Shown in pieces: positions 33,814-42,828 of a stretch of 64,000 bases of DNA. The notes beneath the pieces are model-generated. The model did no database searches. It saw only the letters and a list, made by a program, of their open reading frames with translations, and had not been told where the DNA came from. Made by a program: the position numbers and the translations under genes. The stretch is taken from NCBI RefSeq assembly GCF_006007965.1, contig NZ_CP040748.1:248001-312000 (forward strand), written 5' to 3'. Within the stretch, counting starts at the first letter, position 1. Each line of letters opens with the position of its first letter. This stretch comes from Nocardioides jishulii. GTDB lineage: Bacteria; Actinomycetota; Actinomycetes; Propionibacteriales; Nocardioidaceae.

Positions 33814-36800
33814 TCAGAGGTCGAACAGTGACTTCGCTCCGTGGATGTCAACATCCGTACGCGGCGTGTGCGCCTCGCCGCTGGAGACCGGCGCCGGGGG
33901 TGCGGCCGGTGCGTCCTCCTTGGCGGGGGCCTCGGCGGCGGGTGCCTCCTCGACCGGAGCCTCCTTGGCCGGAGCCTCCTGGGCGGGAGCGGCCTCGACC
34001 GGAGCCACCTTGACCGGAGCCTCCTCAGCCGCTGCGGCAGGCGCCTCGGTCGCGGGAGCGACCGGAACGGCTGCGGCCGGAGCCACGGTGCCTGCCTCGA
34101 CCTCGACGGCGCCGTCGGGTGCCTCGATCTCGAAGAGCGAGGAGACGGCGTGGATGTCGACGTCCGTACGCGGCTGGCTCGCCGCACCCGAACCGGCGAC
34201 CGGTGCTGCCGCCGGGGTAGCAGCAGGAGCAGCGGCGGGGGCGGCCGGAGCAGCCTCGGCGGGAGCCTTGGCAGCCGGAGCCTCCTCCGCGGGAACCTCC
34301 TCGACCGGTGCAGCCTCGACCGGTGCAGCCTCAGCCGGAGCGGCAGGAGCCTCGGTCGCCGTCGCGGCCGGTGCGGCAGCGGCGGCCGGGGCCACGGTGC
34401 CTGCCTCGACCTCGACGGCGCCGTCGGGTGCCTCGATCTCGAAGAGCGAGGAGACGGCATTGATGTCGACGTCCGTACGCGGCTGGCTCGCCGCACCCGA
34501 GCTGGCCACCGGTGCGGCTGCCGGAGCAGCAGCAGGGGTGGCGGCTGGAGCCGGAGCAGCCTCGGCCGGAGCAGCCTCGACCGGAGTCTCAGCAGCCGGA
34601 GCCGGTGAAGCCGGGGTCTCAGCCGGAGCGGCGAGGTCGAAGAGCGACCCACCCGCGTTGAGGTCCTGTGCCGGAGCAGCCGGAGCAGCGGCCTTCGGCT
34701 CGGCCTTGGCCTCAGCCGGAGCGGCAGGGGCCTCGGCCGGAGCGGCGAGGTCGAAGAGCGACCCACCCGCGTTGAGGTCCTGTGCCGGGGCAGCCGGCTC
34801 GGCCTTGGCCTCGGCCGGCGTGGCCTCGGTCTTCTGCTCGGTCTTCTCCTCGGCGGCCGGGGCCACGTCGAAGAGCGAGCCGGAGCCCAGGTCGGAGGCG
34901 GGCTGGTCGGCGGCCTTGGCCTCAGTCTTCTCCTCGGTCTTCTCCTCCGCGAGGTCGAAGAGCGAACCGCCGGCAGCCGGGGCGGCCGGGGTCTCCTCGG
35001 GAGCGGGGGTGTCGAAGAGCGACGACGACGCCTTGGCGTTGGCGCCCACGTCGGCCGGGTCGGTGACGGTGTTCTCGGTCTGGGTGACGTCCCCGACCTC
35101 GGGCTCGTCCTTGACGGCCTCGTCGCCCTTGGCGGTCGACCCGGCGGTGGCGCCGGCAGCGGCGGCCTCCTGGGACGAACCGCGTACGGCCTTGGTCGCC
35201 TGCTCGCCCTTGACCGAGGCCAGCAGCATCTGCGCGACGTCGAGGACCTCGACGGCCTCGTCGGCACGACCGGCGGCCTGCTCGGCGGTGAGGCCATCAG
35301 CCAGCATCACGCGGCAGAACGGGCAGCCGACGGCGATCTGGTCGGCGCCGGTGGCGACGGCCTCCTGCGTACGGTTGACGTTGATCCGCTCGCCGATGGT
35401 CTCTTCCATCCACATGCGGGCACCGCCGGCGCCACAGCAGAAGGAACGCTCGTTGCTGCGCTCCATCTCGACGTACTCGGCGCCCGGCAGGATCTCGAGG
35501 AGCTCGCGCGGCGGCGTGTAGACCTGGTTGTGGCGACCGAGGAAGCACGGGTCGTGGTAGGTGATCGACCGCTTGGCGGCGCCCTTGCCGTCCTTCATCG
35601 GGGTGAGCTTGCCCTCGCGCACGAGGCGGTTGAGCAGCTGCGTGTGGTGGATGACCTCGAGCTCGATGCCGAAGTCCTTGTACTCGTTCTTGAGCGTGTT
35701 GAAGCAGTGGGCGCAGGTCGAGACGACCTTCTTGACCTTGAACTCCTTGAACGTCTCGACGTTCTGCATGGCCAGCGACTGGAAGAGCATCTCGTTGCCG
35801 GCGCGGCGGGCGGAGTCACCGGTGCAGGTCTCGCCGTTGCCCAGGACGCCGAAAGAGATTCCGCCGATGTTGAGCAGCTCGGCCACGGCGCGCGTGGTCT
35901 TCTTGGCGCGGTCCTCGTAGGCGCCGGCGCAGCCGACCCAGAAGAGCCAGTCGACCTCGTCGAGCGACTCGATGGTCTCGCCCACGACGGGCACGTCGAA
36001 GTCGAGGTCCTTGGCCCAGTCCATCCGGGCGTTGGGCGACATGTTCCACGGGTTGCCCTTGCTCTCCAGGCCCTTGAAGAGCTGGTTGAGCTCGGCCGGG
36101 AAGTTCGACTCCACCAGCATCTGGTAGCGACGCATGTCGTTGATGTGGTCGACGTGCTCGATGTCGACCGGGCACTGCTGGACGCAGGCGCCACAGTTCG
36201 TGCACGACCACAGGACGTCCTCGTCGATGACGAAGTCGCCACCCTCGGGGTTGTAGAACCAGTCGGTGACCTCGGTGGTCTGACCGGCGGCGGAGTCCTT
36301 GTCGGTCTTGCCGATGAGGGAGCGGTTGACGACGCCGGCCAGCGACGGGTCCTTCTCGAGCAGCGCGGTCGCGCCCTCGGAGCCCTCACCGCCAGCGTTG
36401 AGGTAGGGAGCCTTGGCGTAGGCGTGCTCGCGCAGGCCCATGACCAGCAGCTTCGGGGAGAGGGGCTTCTCGGTGTTCCACGCCGGGCACTGCGACTGGC
36501 AGCGGCCGCACTCGGTGCAGGTGGTGAAGTCGAGGATGCCCTTCCAGGAGAAGTCCTCGATCTTGCCGACGCCGAGGACGGACTCCTCGTCCATGTCGTC
36601 GAGGTCGTCGAGCGTGAACGGCTTGCCGTCGACGACCAGCGGCTTCATGGCGCCCAGGGCGACCTTGCCGTCGGCCTCGCGCTTGAAGTAGATGTTGAAC
36701 CAGGCGGTGAAGCGGTGCCAGGCGACACCCATGGTGAGGTTGTTGGAGATCACCATCAGCCAGATCATCGCGGAGACGATCTTGATCATCGCGATGACGT

Positions 36801-37437
36801 AGATGACGTTCTCGAGGCCCTGCTCGCTGTCGGGCCAGAGGCCGGAGAAGAGCTGCGAGACCGGGAACTCCCAGCCGCTGATGCCCTTCTCGGTGTAGTT
36901 CTGGAAGAGCTTGTACTCCGCGCCGCGGATGAAGAGGATCGCCGACGACTCCAGCAGCACCATGAACTCGACGAAGTAGGCCTGCCACATCGTCGAGCCG
37001 AAGAACCGGCTGCGGCGGCCGTTGGCCGACGGGCGGTTCTTCACGCGGTAGATGATCAGCGGGACGATCGCCAGCGTGCCGAGGAGGCCGAGGAACTCGG
37101 CGATCCAGGTGTAGGGCGGGAAGTGCCCGAAGAGCGGCAGCGCGAAGTGCGGGTCGAAGAGCTGCCCGTACGCCCCCGCCACCGCCGTCGCCAGCACGAT
37201 GAACGCGGCGAACGCGAACCAGTGCAGGATGCCGACCCACGTCCACTGGAGCATCCGCGTGTGGAGCACGGTCTCCTTGAGCATCGTGAGCAGACGGCCC
37301 TTGGGGTTGCCGTTGCGGTTCAGGGCCGGTTGACCGATCTTGATGACGCTCAGCATGTGCCGGACCGCCATCGCGGTCATGGCGACACCCACGACCGTGA
37401 AGGCCAGTGAGATGACGATCGCTGCGATCTGCAACAT
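33814..37437 (-). CDS. etfD: EtfD-type membrane iron-sulfur reductase with SLFDL-repeat tail
   Basis: A 1207-residue protein. About five membrane helices in the first ~250 residues form a heme-binding-like NarI/HdrE fold. Next come two 4Fe-4S motifs (CTECGRCQSQCP and CTNCGACVQQCP) and two CCG domains (FWVGCAGAYEDR, CAHCFNTLKN, YHDPCFLGRHN, SFCCGAGGARMW). This architecture matches mycobacterial Rv0338c (EtfD), which takes electrons from ETF during fatty-acid oxidation into the respiratory chain. Residues from about 740 to the end are an Ala/Pro/Glu-rich tail with eight SLF-[DE]-[LIVT] motifs, longer than in the ~880-residue mycobacterial protein. Internal duplications of 103 codons and 38 codons are visible in the DNA. 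ATG at 37437 follows GAGGAGCTC. Electron transfer from FadE5-type dehydrogenases is the expected role. Confidence 0.85.
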   Translation of the reverse strand: MLQIAAIVISLAFTVVGVAMTAMAVRHMLSVIKIGQPALNRNGNPKGRLLTMLKETVLHTRMLQWTWVGILHWFAFAAFIVLATAVAGAYGQLFDPHFALPLFGHFPPYTWIAEFLGLLGTLAIVPLIIYRVKNRPSANGRRSRFFGSTMWQAYFVEFMVLLESSAILFIRGAEYKLFQNYTEKGISGWEFPVSQLFSGLWPDSEQGLENVIYVIAMIKIVSAMIWLMVISNNLTMGVAWHRFTAWFNIYFKREADGKVALGAMKPLVVDGKPFTLDDLDDMDEESVLGVGKIEDFSWKGILDFTTCTECGRCQSQCPAWNTEKPLSPKLLVMGLREHAYAKAPYLNAGGEGSEGATALLEKDPSLAGVVNRSLIGKTDKDSAAGQTTEVTDWFYNPEGGDFVIDEDVLWSCTNCGACVQQCPVDIEHVDHINDMRRYQMLVESNFPAELNQLFKGLESKGNPWNMSPNARMDWAKDLDFDVPVVGETIESLDEVDWLFWVGCAGAYEDRAKKTTRAVAELLNIGGISFGVLGNGETCTGDSARRAGNEMLFQSLAMQNVETFKEFKVKKVVSTCAHCFNTLKNEYKDFGIELEVIHHTQLLNRLVREGKLTPMKDGKGAAKRSITYHDPCFLGRHNQVYTPPRELLEILPGAEYVEMERSNERSFCCGAGGARMWMEETIGERINVNRTQEAVATGADQIAVGCPFCRVMLADGLTAEQAAGRADEAVEVLDVAQMLLASVKGEQATKAVRGSSQEAAAAGATAGSTAKGDEAVKDEPEVGDVTQTENTVTDPADVGANAKASSSLFDTPAPEETPAAPAAGGSLFDLAEEKTEEKTEAKAADQPASDLGSGSLFDVAPAAEEKTEQKTEATPAEAKAEPAAPAQDLNAGGSLFDLAAPAEAPAAPAEAKAEPKAAAPAAPAQDLNAGGSLFDLAAPAETPASPAPAAETPVEAAPAEAAPAPAATPAAAPAAAPVASSGAASQPRTDVDINAVSSLFEIEAPDGAVEVEAGTVAPAAAAAPAATATEAPAAPAEAAPVEAAPVEEVPAEEAPAAKAPAEAAPAAPAAAPAATPAAAPVAGSGAASQPRTDVDIHAVSSLFEIEAPDGAVEVEAGTVAPAAAVPVAPATEAPAAAAEEAPVKVAPVEAAPAQEAPAKEAPVEEAPAAEAPAKEDAPAAPPAPVSSGEAHTPRTDVDIHGAKSLFDL
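34082..34505. repeat. In-frame 309-bp-offset duplication in etfD
   Basis: A ~115-bp stretch beginning GCCACGGTGCCTGCCTCGAC at 34082 recurs almost identically at 34391, an offset of 309 bp (103 codons). It encodes the TDVDI-x-AVSSLFEIEAPDG unit. A second, shorter duplication offset by 114 bp (38 codons) starts near 34627 and encodes GGSLFDLAAPAE. Confidence 0.85.
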
Positions 37438-37528
37438 GGTGGGGGAGCTCCTCAGTCAGGCGTGACTCGCACCGCGCACTCTATGTCGGGGGTCCGACAC
37501 GAAGATTGGGTGGCGCATGAGATGGATA

Positions 37529-37542
37529 CTACCCAGCAGTAA
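37529..37542. promoter_or_regulatory. Putative fatty-acid-regulon operator upstream of etfD
   Basis: CTACCCAGCAGTAA (reverse complement TTACTGCTGGGTAG) lies 92 bp upstream of etfD and 24 bp upstream of the divergent small gene. It shares TTACTG and GGTAG half-sites with the element before fadE5. Confidence 0.4.
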
Positions 37543-37565
37543 CCTGTCAGCGACATCATGTGGCC

Positions 37566-37919
37566 ATGACCACGCCACCGGTACGCCCCCGCGCCCTCAC
37601 CGCCCAGGCCACCGCACTCGCCGTGAGCCTCATGGACAGGGCCGGCGCCTCAGGGCGGCTGCCCGCCGCCGACGTCAAGGTCGGGACTCCCATGGAGGCG
37701 GTCGGGGACACCTCCGGGACCCACCTCTTCCCCTTCGGCGCGTCCGGCGAGGTCGACGTGACCCCCTACCTCCTGGTGCACAGCCTCCCGCTGACCTGCG
37801 AGGCCGTACGTGTGCCCGACGGCGAGGTCGGCGCCGGCGCCTGGCGGGTCGAGCTCGACCGGCCGATCGCCGACTACATCGCCTCCGGCGCTCTGCGGGA
37901 GTTCAGCGTCGTCGACTGA
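37566..37919 (+). CDS. Conserved-looking small protein, unknown function
   Basis: A 117-residue soluble protein starting MTTPPVRPRALTAQATALAV; no membrane helix. It ends with a well-ordered segment WRVELDRPIADYIASGALRE. Two alternating hydrophobic stretches suggest a small alpha/beta fold. A GTG 6 bp upstream could also start it. It is divergent from etfD and convergent with the IclR gene (stops 10 bp apart). Family not recognised. Confidence 0.65.
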   Translation: MTTPPVRPRALTAQATALAVSLMDRAGASGRLPAADVKVGTPMEAVGDTSGTHLFPFGASGEVDVTPYLLVHSLPLTCEAVRVPDGEVGAGAWRVELDRPIADYIASGALREFSVVD

Positions 37920-37928
37920 GGCGCCGGT

Positions 37929-38684
37929 TCACGCCCCGCGCAGCCGCCGGGTCAGCTGGGCGGACGTACGCACCACCGCCGCGGCGACCCGGGCCGTCTC
38001 GGCCTCTCCCACGGCGTCGGGGAACGTCACCGCCACGCCGGCCACGGGCAGCCCGTTGTGGTCCAGCACCGGCGCCGCGACGGAGGCCAGGGAAGGGGTG
38101 ACCTCTCCCGACTCGGTCGCCCAACCCCGCTGGCGCGTCTCCTGGAGCAGCGAGCGCAGCGCGCTCAACGACTGCGGCCCGAGGCCGTACCGGTCGACGA
38201 ACGCGTCGCGGTCGGGATACAGCGCCCGCACCTGCGCGGCGGGCAGCGCCGACAGGATGGCGCGCCCGCTCGCGGTGAGGTGGGCGGGCAGGCGCACGCC
38301 CACGTCGGTGACCAGCGGCGGCCTCCCCGGGGCGCGCTCCTCGATGACGTAGAGCACGTCGCGCCCGTGCGGCACGGCCAGGTGGGCGCCGTGCCCGACC
38401 TCGTCGACGAGCGCGGCCAACGGGCGGCGCGCCAGCCGTTGCAACGGCTCCTGCCGGGTGAAGCCCGACCCCACCTCGAAGGCGGCGACACCGAGGCCGT
38501 AGCGGTGCTCGTCGGGCAGGTGGACGACGAATCCTTCCTCGATCATCGCGCCCAGCAGGTGGTAGGCCGTCGACCGCGGCAGGTCGACCGCCCGCATGAT
38601 CCGCTCCAGCGGGACCGGGTCGGCCTGGGTGGCGAGGAAGCGCAGGACGCGCAGCGTGCGGGTCGCGGCGGGCACCTGACTCAT
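37929..38684 (-). CDS. IclR-family regulator, probable HutR
   Basis: A 251-residue regulator with an N-terminal winged helix (TLRVLRFLATQADPVPLERI, then DLPRSTAYHLLGAMIEEGFV) and a C-terminal ligand-binding IclR domain (LTASGRAILSALPA, GVAVTFPDAV). It is divergent from hutH, and a perfect palindrome GTCTCGGATCCGAGAC lies between them. A one-base variant lies in front of hutU 9.7 kb away. The most economical reading is that this protein controls histidine degradation, probably relieved by urocanate or histidine. Confidence 0.85.
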   Translation of the reverse strand: MSQVPAATRTLRVLRFLATQADPVPLERIMRAVDLPRSTAYHLLGAMIEEGFVVHLPDEHRYGLGVAAFEVGSGFTRQEPLQRLARRPLAALVDEVGHGAHLAVPHGRDVLYVIEERAPGRPPLVTDVGVRLPAHLTASGRAILSALPAAQVRALYPDRDAFVDRYGLGPQSLSALRSLLQETRQRGWATESGEVTPSLASVAAPVLDHNGLPVAGVAVTFPDAVGEAETARVAAAVVRTSAQLTRRLRGA

Positions 38685-38691
38685 GGGGTGA

Positions 38692-38707
38692 GTCTCGGAT
38701 CCGAGAC
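38692..38707. promoter_or_regulatory. Perfect 16-bp palindrome, probable HutR operator
   Basis: GTCTCGGATCCGAGAC lies 8 bp upstream of the IclR gene start and 55 bp upstream of hutH, positioned to control both divergent genes. Confidence 0.8.
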
Positions 38708-38761
38708 GCTTCAGGTCAACAGTGGCCCGGGGATTCGCCGCCGCGGGCGCACGATGGAGCG

Positions 38762-40315
38762 ATGCAGACCTCCCCCTTCCACGCCTCCCCCTTCCAGGTC
38801 CGCGTCGGCACCGGCCCGGTCTCCTTCGCCGACCTCGTCGCGGTCGCCCGCGACGGCGCCGGCGTGAGCCTCACCGACGACGCGGCGGCGGCCATCGAAC
38901 GCGCCCGCACTGTCATCGACACGCTCGCTGCGGCCGAGACCCCGTCGTACGGCGTCAGCACCGGCTTCGGGGCGCTGGCCACCCGCCACATCCCCGTCGA
39001 GCTGCGCGCGCAGCTGCAGCGCTCGTTGGTCCGCTCGCACGCCGCGGGGTCGGGACCCGAGGTCGAGCGTGAGGTCGTCCGTGCGCTGATGCTGCTGCGG
39101 CTCTCGACGCTGGCCACCGGCCACACCGGCATCCGGCTCGCGACCGCCCAGCTGATGGCCGACCTGCTGACCCACGGCATCACCCCGGTCGTGCGTGAGT
39201 ACGGCTCGCTCGGCTGCTCCGGCGACCTCGCGCCGCTGTCGCACTGCGCCCTCGTGCTCATGGGGGAGGGCGAGGTGCGTGACGCCAGCGGTGAGCTGAT
39301 GCCGGCGGCGCAGGCACTCGCCGCTGCGGGTCTCACGCCTGTCGAGCTCGCGGCCAAGGAGGGCCTGGCGCTGATCAACGGCACCGACGGCATGCTCGGC
39401 ATGCTGGTGCTCGCGCTCCACGACCTCGACGTGCTGCTGCGCACCGCCGACGTCGCGGCCGCGATGAGCGTCGAAGGGCTGCTGGGCACCGACCGGGTCT
39501 TCGCTCCCGACCTCCAGGCCGTACGCCCGCACCCCGGCCAGGCGGCCTCGGCGGCGCACCTGGTCGAGCTCCTCGCCGGGTCGGAGATCGTCGCCTCGCA
39601 CCGTACGCCCGACTGCACGCGGGTGCAGGACGCCTACTCGCTGCGCTGCTCGCCGCAGGTGCACGGCGGGGCGCGCGACACCGTCGAGCACGCCCGCACC
39701 GTCGCGGAGCGAGAGCTCGCCTCGGCCGTCGACAACCCGGTGGTGCTCGGTGACCGGGTCGAGTCCAACGGCAACTTCCACGGTGCGCCGGTGGCGTACG
39801 TCCTCGACTTCCTCGCGATCGTCGCTGCCGACGTCGCCTCGATGTCGGAGCGCCGCACCGACCGCTTCCTCGACCCCGCGCGCAGCCACGGGCTGCCGCC
39901 CTTCCTGGCCGACGACCCCGGTGTCGACTCGGGGCACATGATCGCCCAGTACACCCAGGCCGCGATCGTCTCGGAGATGAAGCGGCTCGCGGTGCCGGCG
40001 TCGGTGGACTCGATCCCCTCGAGCGCGATGCAGGAGGACCACGTCTCGATGGGGTGGTCAGCGGCTCGCAAGCTGCGGCGCAGCGTCGACGGCCTGACCC
40101 GCGTGGTGGCCATCGAGGTCATGACGGCCGCCCGCGGCCTCCATCTGCGGGCGCCGCTGCGACCCGCCGCGGCGACGGGGCGGGTCGTCGACCTGCTCAG
40201 CGCCCACGGGGTCGGGGTGCCGGGTCAGGACCGCTGGCTCTCGCCGGAGATCGAGGCCGCGGTCGAGCTCGTACGCTCCGGCGCGGTGCTGCGGGCCTCG
40301 GGCACCGCAGGCTGA
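38762..40315 (+). CDS. hutH: Histidine ammonia-lyase
   Basis: A 517-residue enzyme that converts L-histidine to urocanate and ammonia, first step of histidine use. The catalytic tyrosine is in PSYGVSTGFG (Y63). The prosthetic MIO group forms from C152-S153-G154 within EYGSLGCSGDLAPLSH; Cys replaces the more usual Ala, as in some actinobacterial enzymes. Other conserved blocks are NGTDGMLG, QDAYSLRCSPQVHG and DNPVV, and the C-terminal SSAMQEDHVSMG. The 3' end overlaps the convergent HxlR gene by 91 bp. Regulation by the neighbouring IclR protein is expected. Confidence 0.95.
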   Translation: MQTSPFHASPFQVRVGTGPVSFADLVAVARDGAGVSLTDDAAAAIERARTVIDTLAAAETPSYGVSTGFGALATRHIPVELRAQLQRSLVRSHAAGSGPEVEREVVRALMLLRLSTLATGHTGIRLATAQLMADLLTHGITPVVREYGSLGCSGDLAPLSHCALVLMGEGEVRDASGELMPAAQALAAAGLTPVELAAKEGLALINGTDGMLGMLVLALHDLDVLLRTADVAAAMSVEGLLGTDRVFAPDLQAVRPHPGQAASAAHLVELLAGSEIVASHRTPDCTRVQDAYSLRCSPQVHGGARDTVEHARTVAERELASAVDNPVVLGDRVESNGNFHGAPVAYVLDFLAIVAADVASMSERRTDRFLDPARSHGLPPFLADDPGVDSGHMIAQYTQAAIVSEMKRLAVPASVDSIPSSAMQEDHVSMGWSAARKLRRSVDGLTRVVAIEVMTAARGLHLRAPLRPAAATGRVVDLLSAHGVGVPGQDRWLSPEIEAAVELVRSGAVLRASGTAG

Positions 40316-40965
40316 TCCGGCGGCGCCAGCAGGGACTGCCCGATCCACTCCGGGACCTGCCGGGCCACCGCAGGGAGCGCCTCGATCTGGACCCGCCCGC
40401 TGCGCAGCGCCTGGGGCCAGCCCAGGTCGCCGCGCCAGACCAGGGTCAGGTCGCGCAGGGAGACGCGCAGGGTCGCGCTCACCTCGTGGCCGGGGTCGAC
40501 GTCGCACGACTCGGCCACCTGGTCCTTCACCACCAGCCACCAGCGCCGACGCCGCGGAGGCAGGTCGATGAACTCGATCGACAGGCAGGTCGTGGCCGGT
40601 GGCCACCGAGAGGTCGGGACCGTGCGTTGCACGTCCCACATGAGGAGGTGGGGGTCGAGCTCGGCGTCGCCGACGTCCTTGATCCACTTCTGCCCCCACG
40701 TGCCGAGGTGGAGGACCGCTGTGTGCAGGTCACGCCCGCACTCGGTCAGCTCGTAGCCGGCGTCGGTGCGGACCACGATGCCGACCCGCTCGAGGGAGCG
40801 AAGGCGGGTGGCCAGGAGGGCCGGCGACATCCGGGGCACACCCCGGCGCAGGTCGTTGAAGTGGGTGCTCCCCAGCAGGAGCTCCCGAACGACGAGGACG
40901 GTCCACCGCTCGTCCAGGATCTCCATCGCCTTGGCGACGGGGCAGAACTGGCTGTAGGTGGCCAT
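40225..40965 (-). CDS. HxlR-family regulator with C-terminal SCP2-like domain
   Basis: A 246-residue regulator. The N-terminal ~100 residues are a HxlR winged helix: YSQFCPVAKAMEILDERWTV, then LVVRELLLGSTHFNDLRRGV and PRMSPALLATRLRSLERVGI. Cys8 is in the position used for sensing by some HxlR proteins. Residues ~105-215 resemble the sterol-carrier-like domain found in longer actinobacterial HxlR proteins. The last 91 bp run antisense through the end of hutH; the tail is polar and low-complexity, so it may have been acquired by loss of an earlier stop. Confidence 0.85.
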   Translation of the reverse strand: MATYSQFCPVAKAMEILDERWTVLVVRELLLGSTHFNDLRRGVPRMSPALLATRLRSLERVGIVVRTDAGYELTECGRDLHTAVLHLGTWGQKWIKDVGDAELDPHLLMWDVQRTVPTSRWPPATTCLSIEFIDLPPRRRRWWLVVKDQVAESCDVDPGHEVSATLRVSLRDLTLVWRGDLGWPQALRSGRVQIEALPAVARQVPEWIGQSLLAPPDQPAVPEARSTAPERTSSTAASISGESQRS

Positions 40966-41023
40966 CCCTCATGGTGCCCCCACCTCGGCAAGGACGCCAG
41001 AGCCCCGACGACCTGCGTACGAC

Positions 41024-41530
41024 TCAGGCTCGGTGCGAACCGCTGGTGCCCGTCGTCCCCGGGTCCACGTCCTCGACCTGCTGCGGGTGGGCCGGGTCGG
41101 GCTGCACGGGGCCAGGCTGCTCGTCAGTCTGCGCGGCGTCAGGCTGTGCGGGGTCAGTCTGAGTGGTGCTCGGGCGTCGCTGTCCCTGCGTCCCGTCGGG
41201 GTCGAGGGCGTCGGCCTGGCGCAGGTGGTCCTCGTGGCGCGCCGCCTGCTGGAGGTAGTCGGTCTCGGCGTGCTTCGCGCGCTCCTGGGCGTGCTCGGCC
41301 TCGCGCTGCAGCTTCTCCGCCTTGAGCTGCTCCTCCTTGGCACGCAGCTCCGCGTCGGGGAGCACCTGTGCCTGGCGCTCCGCGTTCTCACGCAGCTCAG
41401 CGGCCCGTTCGGCGCGTTCAGCCTGCTCGCGCTGCTTCTTCTTCTGGTTGGCCATCCACGCAATGACCGCGACGAGCGCGAGCACCACGACGACGGCGAC
41501 GACGATCCACACGATCTCTGCAGTGTCCAT
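41024..41530 (-). CDS. Membrane-anchored coiled-coil protein, unknown
   Basis: A 168-residue protein with one N-terminal membrane helix (IVWIVVAVVVVLALVAVIAW), a long charged coiled coil of Ala/Glu/Lys/Gln heptads (about residues 30-115), and a Pro/Gln/Thr-rich tail. The layout suggests a cytoplasmic-facing or periplasmic stalk protein of structural role. It is divergent from the methyltransferase gene. No family recognised. Confidence 0.7.
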   Translation of the reverse strand: MDTAEIVWIVVAVVVVLALVAVIAWMANQKKKQREQAERAERAAELRENAERQAQVLPDAELRAKEEQLKAEKLQREAEHAQERAKHAETDYLQQAARHEDHLRQADALDPDGTQGQRRPSTTQTDPAQPDAAQTDEQPGPVQPDPAHPQQVEDVDPGTTGTSGSHRA

Positions 41531-41675
41531 GAGGTGCCGTTACCCCTCGTTCCAGCCCTTCAACCCCGGCCGGTACAGATCGTGAACTGGTCACCCCCGT
41601 CGCCGAGGAGAAACGTGGGTGCTCCACACCTGAGACATGACCGAGTCATGACGAACGAGACATGGGGGCAGGACG

Positions 41676-42503
41676 ATGGACACCACACCTTTCACCGTCG
41701 ACGAAGCGCTGATGGCGCGGCACCGCACGATGTGGGCGACCGGCGACTATCCACGGGTGGCGCGCGAGGTCGTCGCGCCGCTCGGCGAGGTGCTCGTCGA
41801 CGCCCTGGACGTGTGCTCAGGCGAGCAGGTCCTCGACATCGCGGCCGGCACGGGCAACGCCGCCGCCGCAGCCGCGCGCCGCGGAGCCGACGTGACCGCC
41901 TCCGACCTCACGCCCGAGCTGCTGGCGGCGGGCCGCGCCGCGTTCGGGGACGTCTCCCTCACCTGGGACGAGGCCAACGCCGAGGACCTGCCGTACGACG
42001 ACGACTCGTTCGACGTCACGATGAGCTGCATCGGCGTCATGTTCGCCCCGCACCACCAGCGCGCGGCCGACGAGATGCTGCGCGTGGCTCGCCCCGGAGG
42101 GAGGATCGGCGTGGTGTCGTGGACGCCTGATGGCACGATCGGCCAGCTCTTCGCGACGATGAAGCCCTACGTCGCCGCGCCACCCGCTGGGGCGTCACCG
42201 CCGCCGCTGTGGGGCGACGCGGCCCACGTCGCGACGTTGCTGGGTGACCGCGTCCACGACGTGACCGTCCGGCGCGGCACCCTGGTCGTCGACCACTTCG
42301 CCGACGCGGCCGCGTTCGCCGACTACTTCACGCGTCACTACGGTCCGACCATCGTGGCCCGGCGGGCCAACGCCGACGACCCGGAGCGCCTGGCTGCCCT
42401 CGACGCCGACCTGGTCGCGCTGGGCGAGCGGGAGGGTCGCCGCGGGCAGCGTGGCTTCACCATGGGATGGGACCACCTCGCGGTGACGGCGACCGTCAGC
42501 TGA
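41676..42503 (+). CDS. Class I SAM-dependent methyltransferase
   Basis: A 275-residue methyltransferase of the UbiE/methyltransferase-11 type. Motif I is VLDIAAGTGNAAAAAARRGA (SAM binding), followed by an acidic residue in VTASDLTPELL, motif II EDLPYDDDSFDVTMSCIGVM and motif III VARPGGRIGVVSWTPDG. The substrate is unknown. ATG at 41676 has AGGACG upstream. The stop region overlaps what may be the 3' end of a decayed TetR gene on the opposite strand. Confidence 0.85.
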   Translation: MDTTPFTVDEALMARHRTMWATGDYPRVAREVVAPLGEVLVDALDVCSGEQVLDIAAGTGNAAAAAARRGADVTASDLTPELLAAGRAAFGDVSLTWDEANAEDLPYDDDSFDVTMSCIGVMFAPHHQRAADEMLRVARPGGRIGVVSWTPDGTIGQLFATMKPYVAAPPAGASPPPLWGDAAHVATLLGDRVHDVTVRRGTLVVDHFADAAAFADYFTRHYGPTIVARRANADDPERLAALDADLVALGEREGRRGQRGFTMGWDHLAVTATVS

Positions 42504-42570
42504 GCGCCCCGAAGATCCTCCGCAACAGGACGCTTGCACCTTCGCGGGCGACGCGACTACCAGTGACTGC
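42496..42570 (-). pseudogene. Possible 3' remnant of a TetR-family gene
   Basis: The minus strand ends CGGAGGATCTTCGGGGCG then CTCAGCTGA, reading LRRIFGALS-stop. The last 27 bp of the TetR gene at 45421 (reading ARKIFGAIS-stop) are 23/27 identical. Upstream minus-strand sequence does not continue a recognisable TetR protein. Short, so low confidence; the 359-bp region 42504-42862 otherwise holds only the palindrome at 42802. Confidence 0.3.
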
Positions 42571-42801
42571 TCGAAGGAAGCGGGGCCAAAGCAAAGAAAA
42601 CATCGGTAGGAACATGCCCTTAGGCCCGTTGGGAGGCAAAATCGATGATCCGTGTCTCAACGAACGCTTGACCGACCCCTCCACTCCCGCCAGTGTCTCC
42701 TCCGGCGCCGGGCCCGGCCCTGCACGCGCGACTTCGAGGCTCGAATCCGTCGCAACTTGCCCACTCTCGACAGCACGTGGGGGCAGAGTGGATCAACTGC
42801 A

Positions 42802-42828
42802 CTGAATACACCGACTCGGTGTATTCAG
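42802..42828. promoter_or_regulatory. Perfect 27-bp palindrome upstream of ABC operon
   Basis: Arms CTGAATACACCGA and TCGGTGTATTCAG flank a single central base, 34 bp before the ABC ATPase start. The length, symmetry and promoter-proximal position indicate a repressor operator (TetR, PadR or GntR style) rather than a terminator. Confidence 0.7.

Noticed and set aside
33814-35100. SLFDL repeats as beta-clamp-binding motifs
   Set aside because: The clamp motif needs a leading Gln and the protein is a membrane electron carrier; resemblance to QL-x-LF is superficial.
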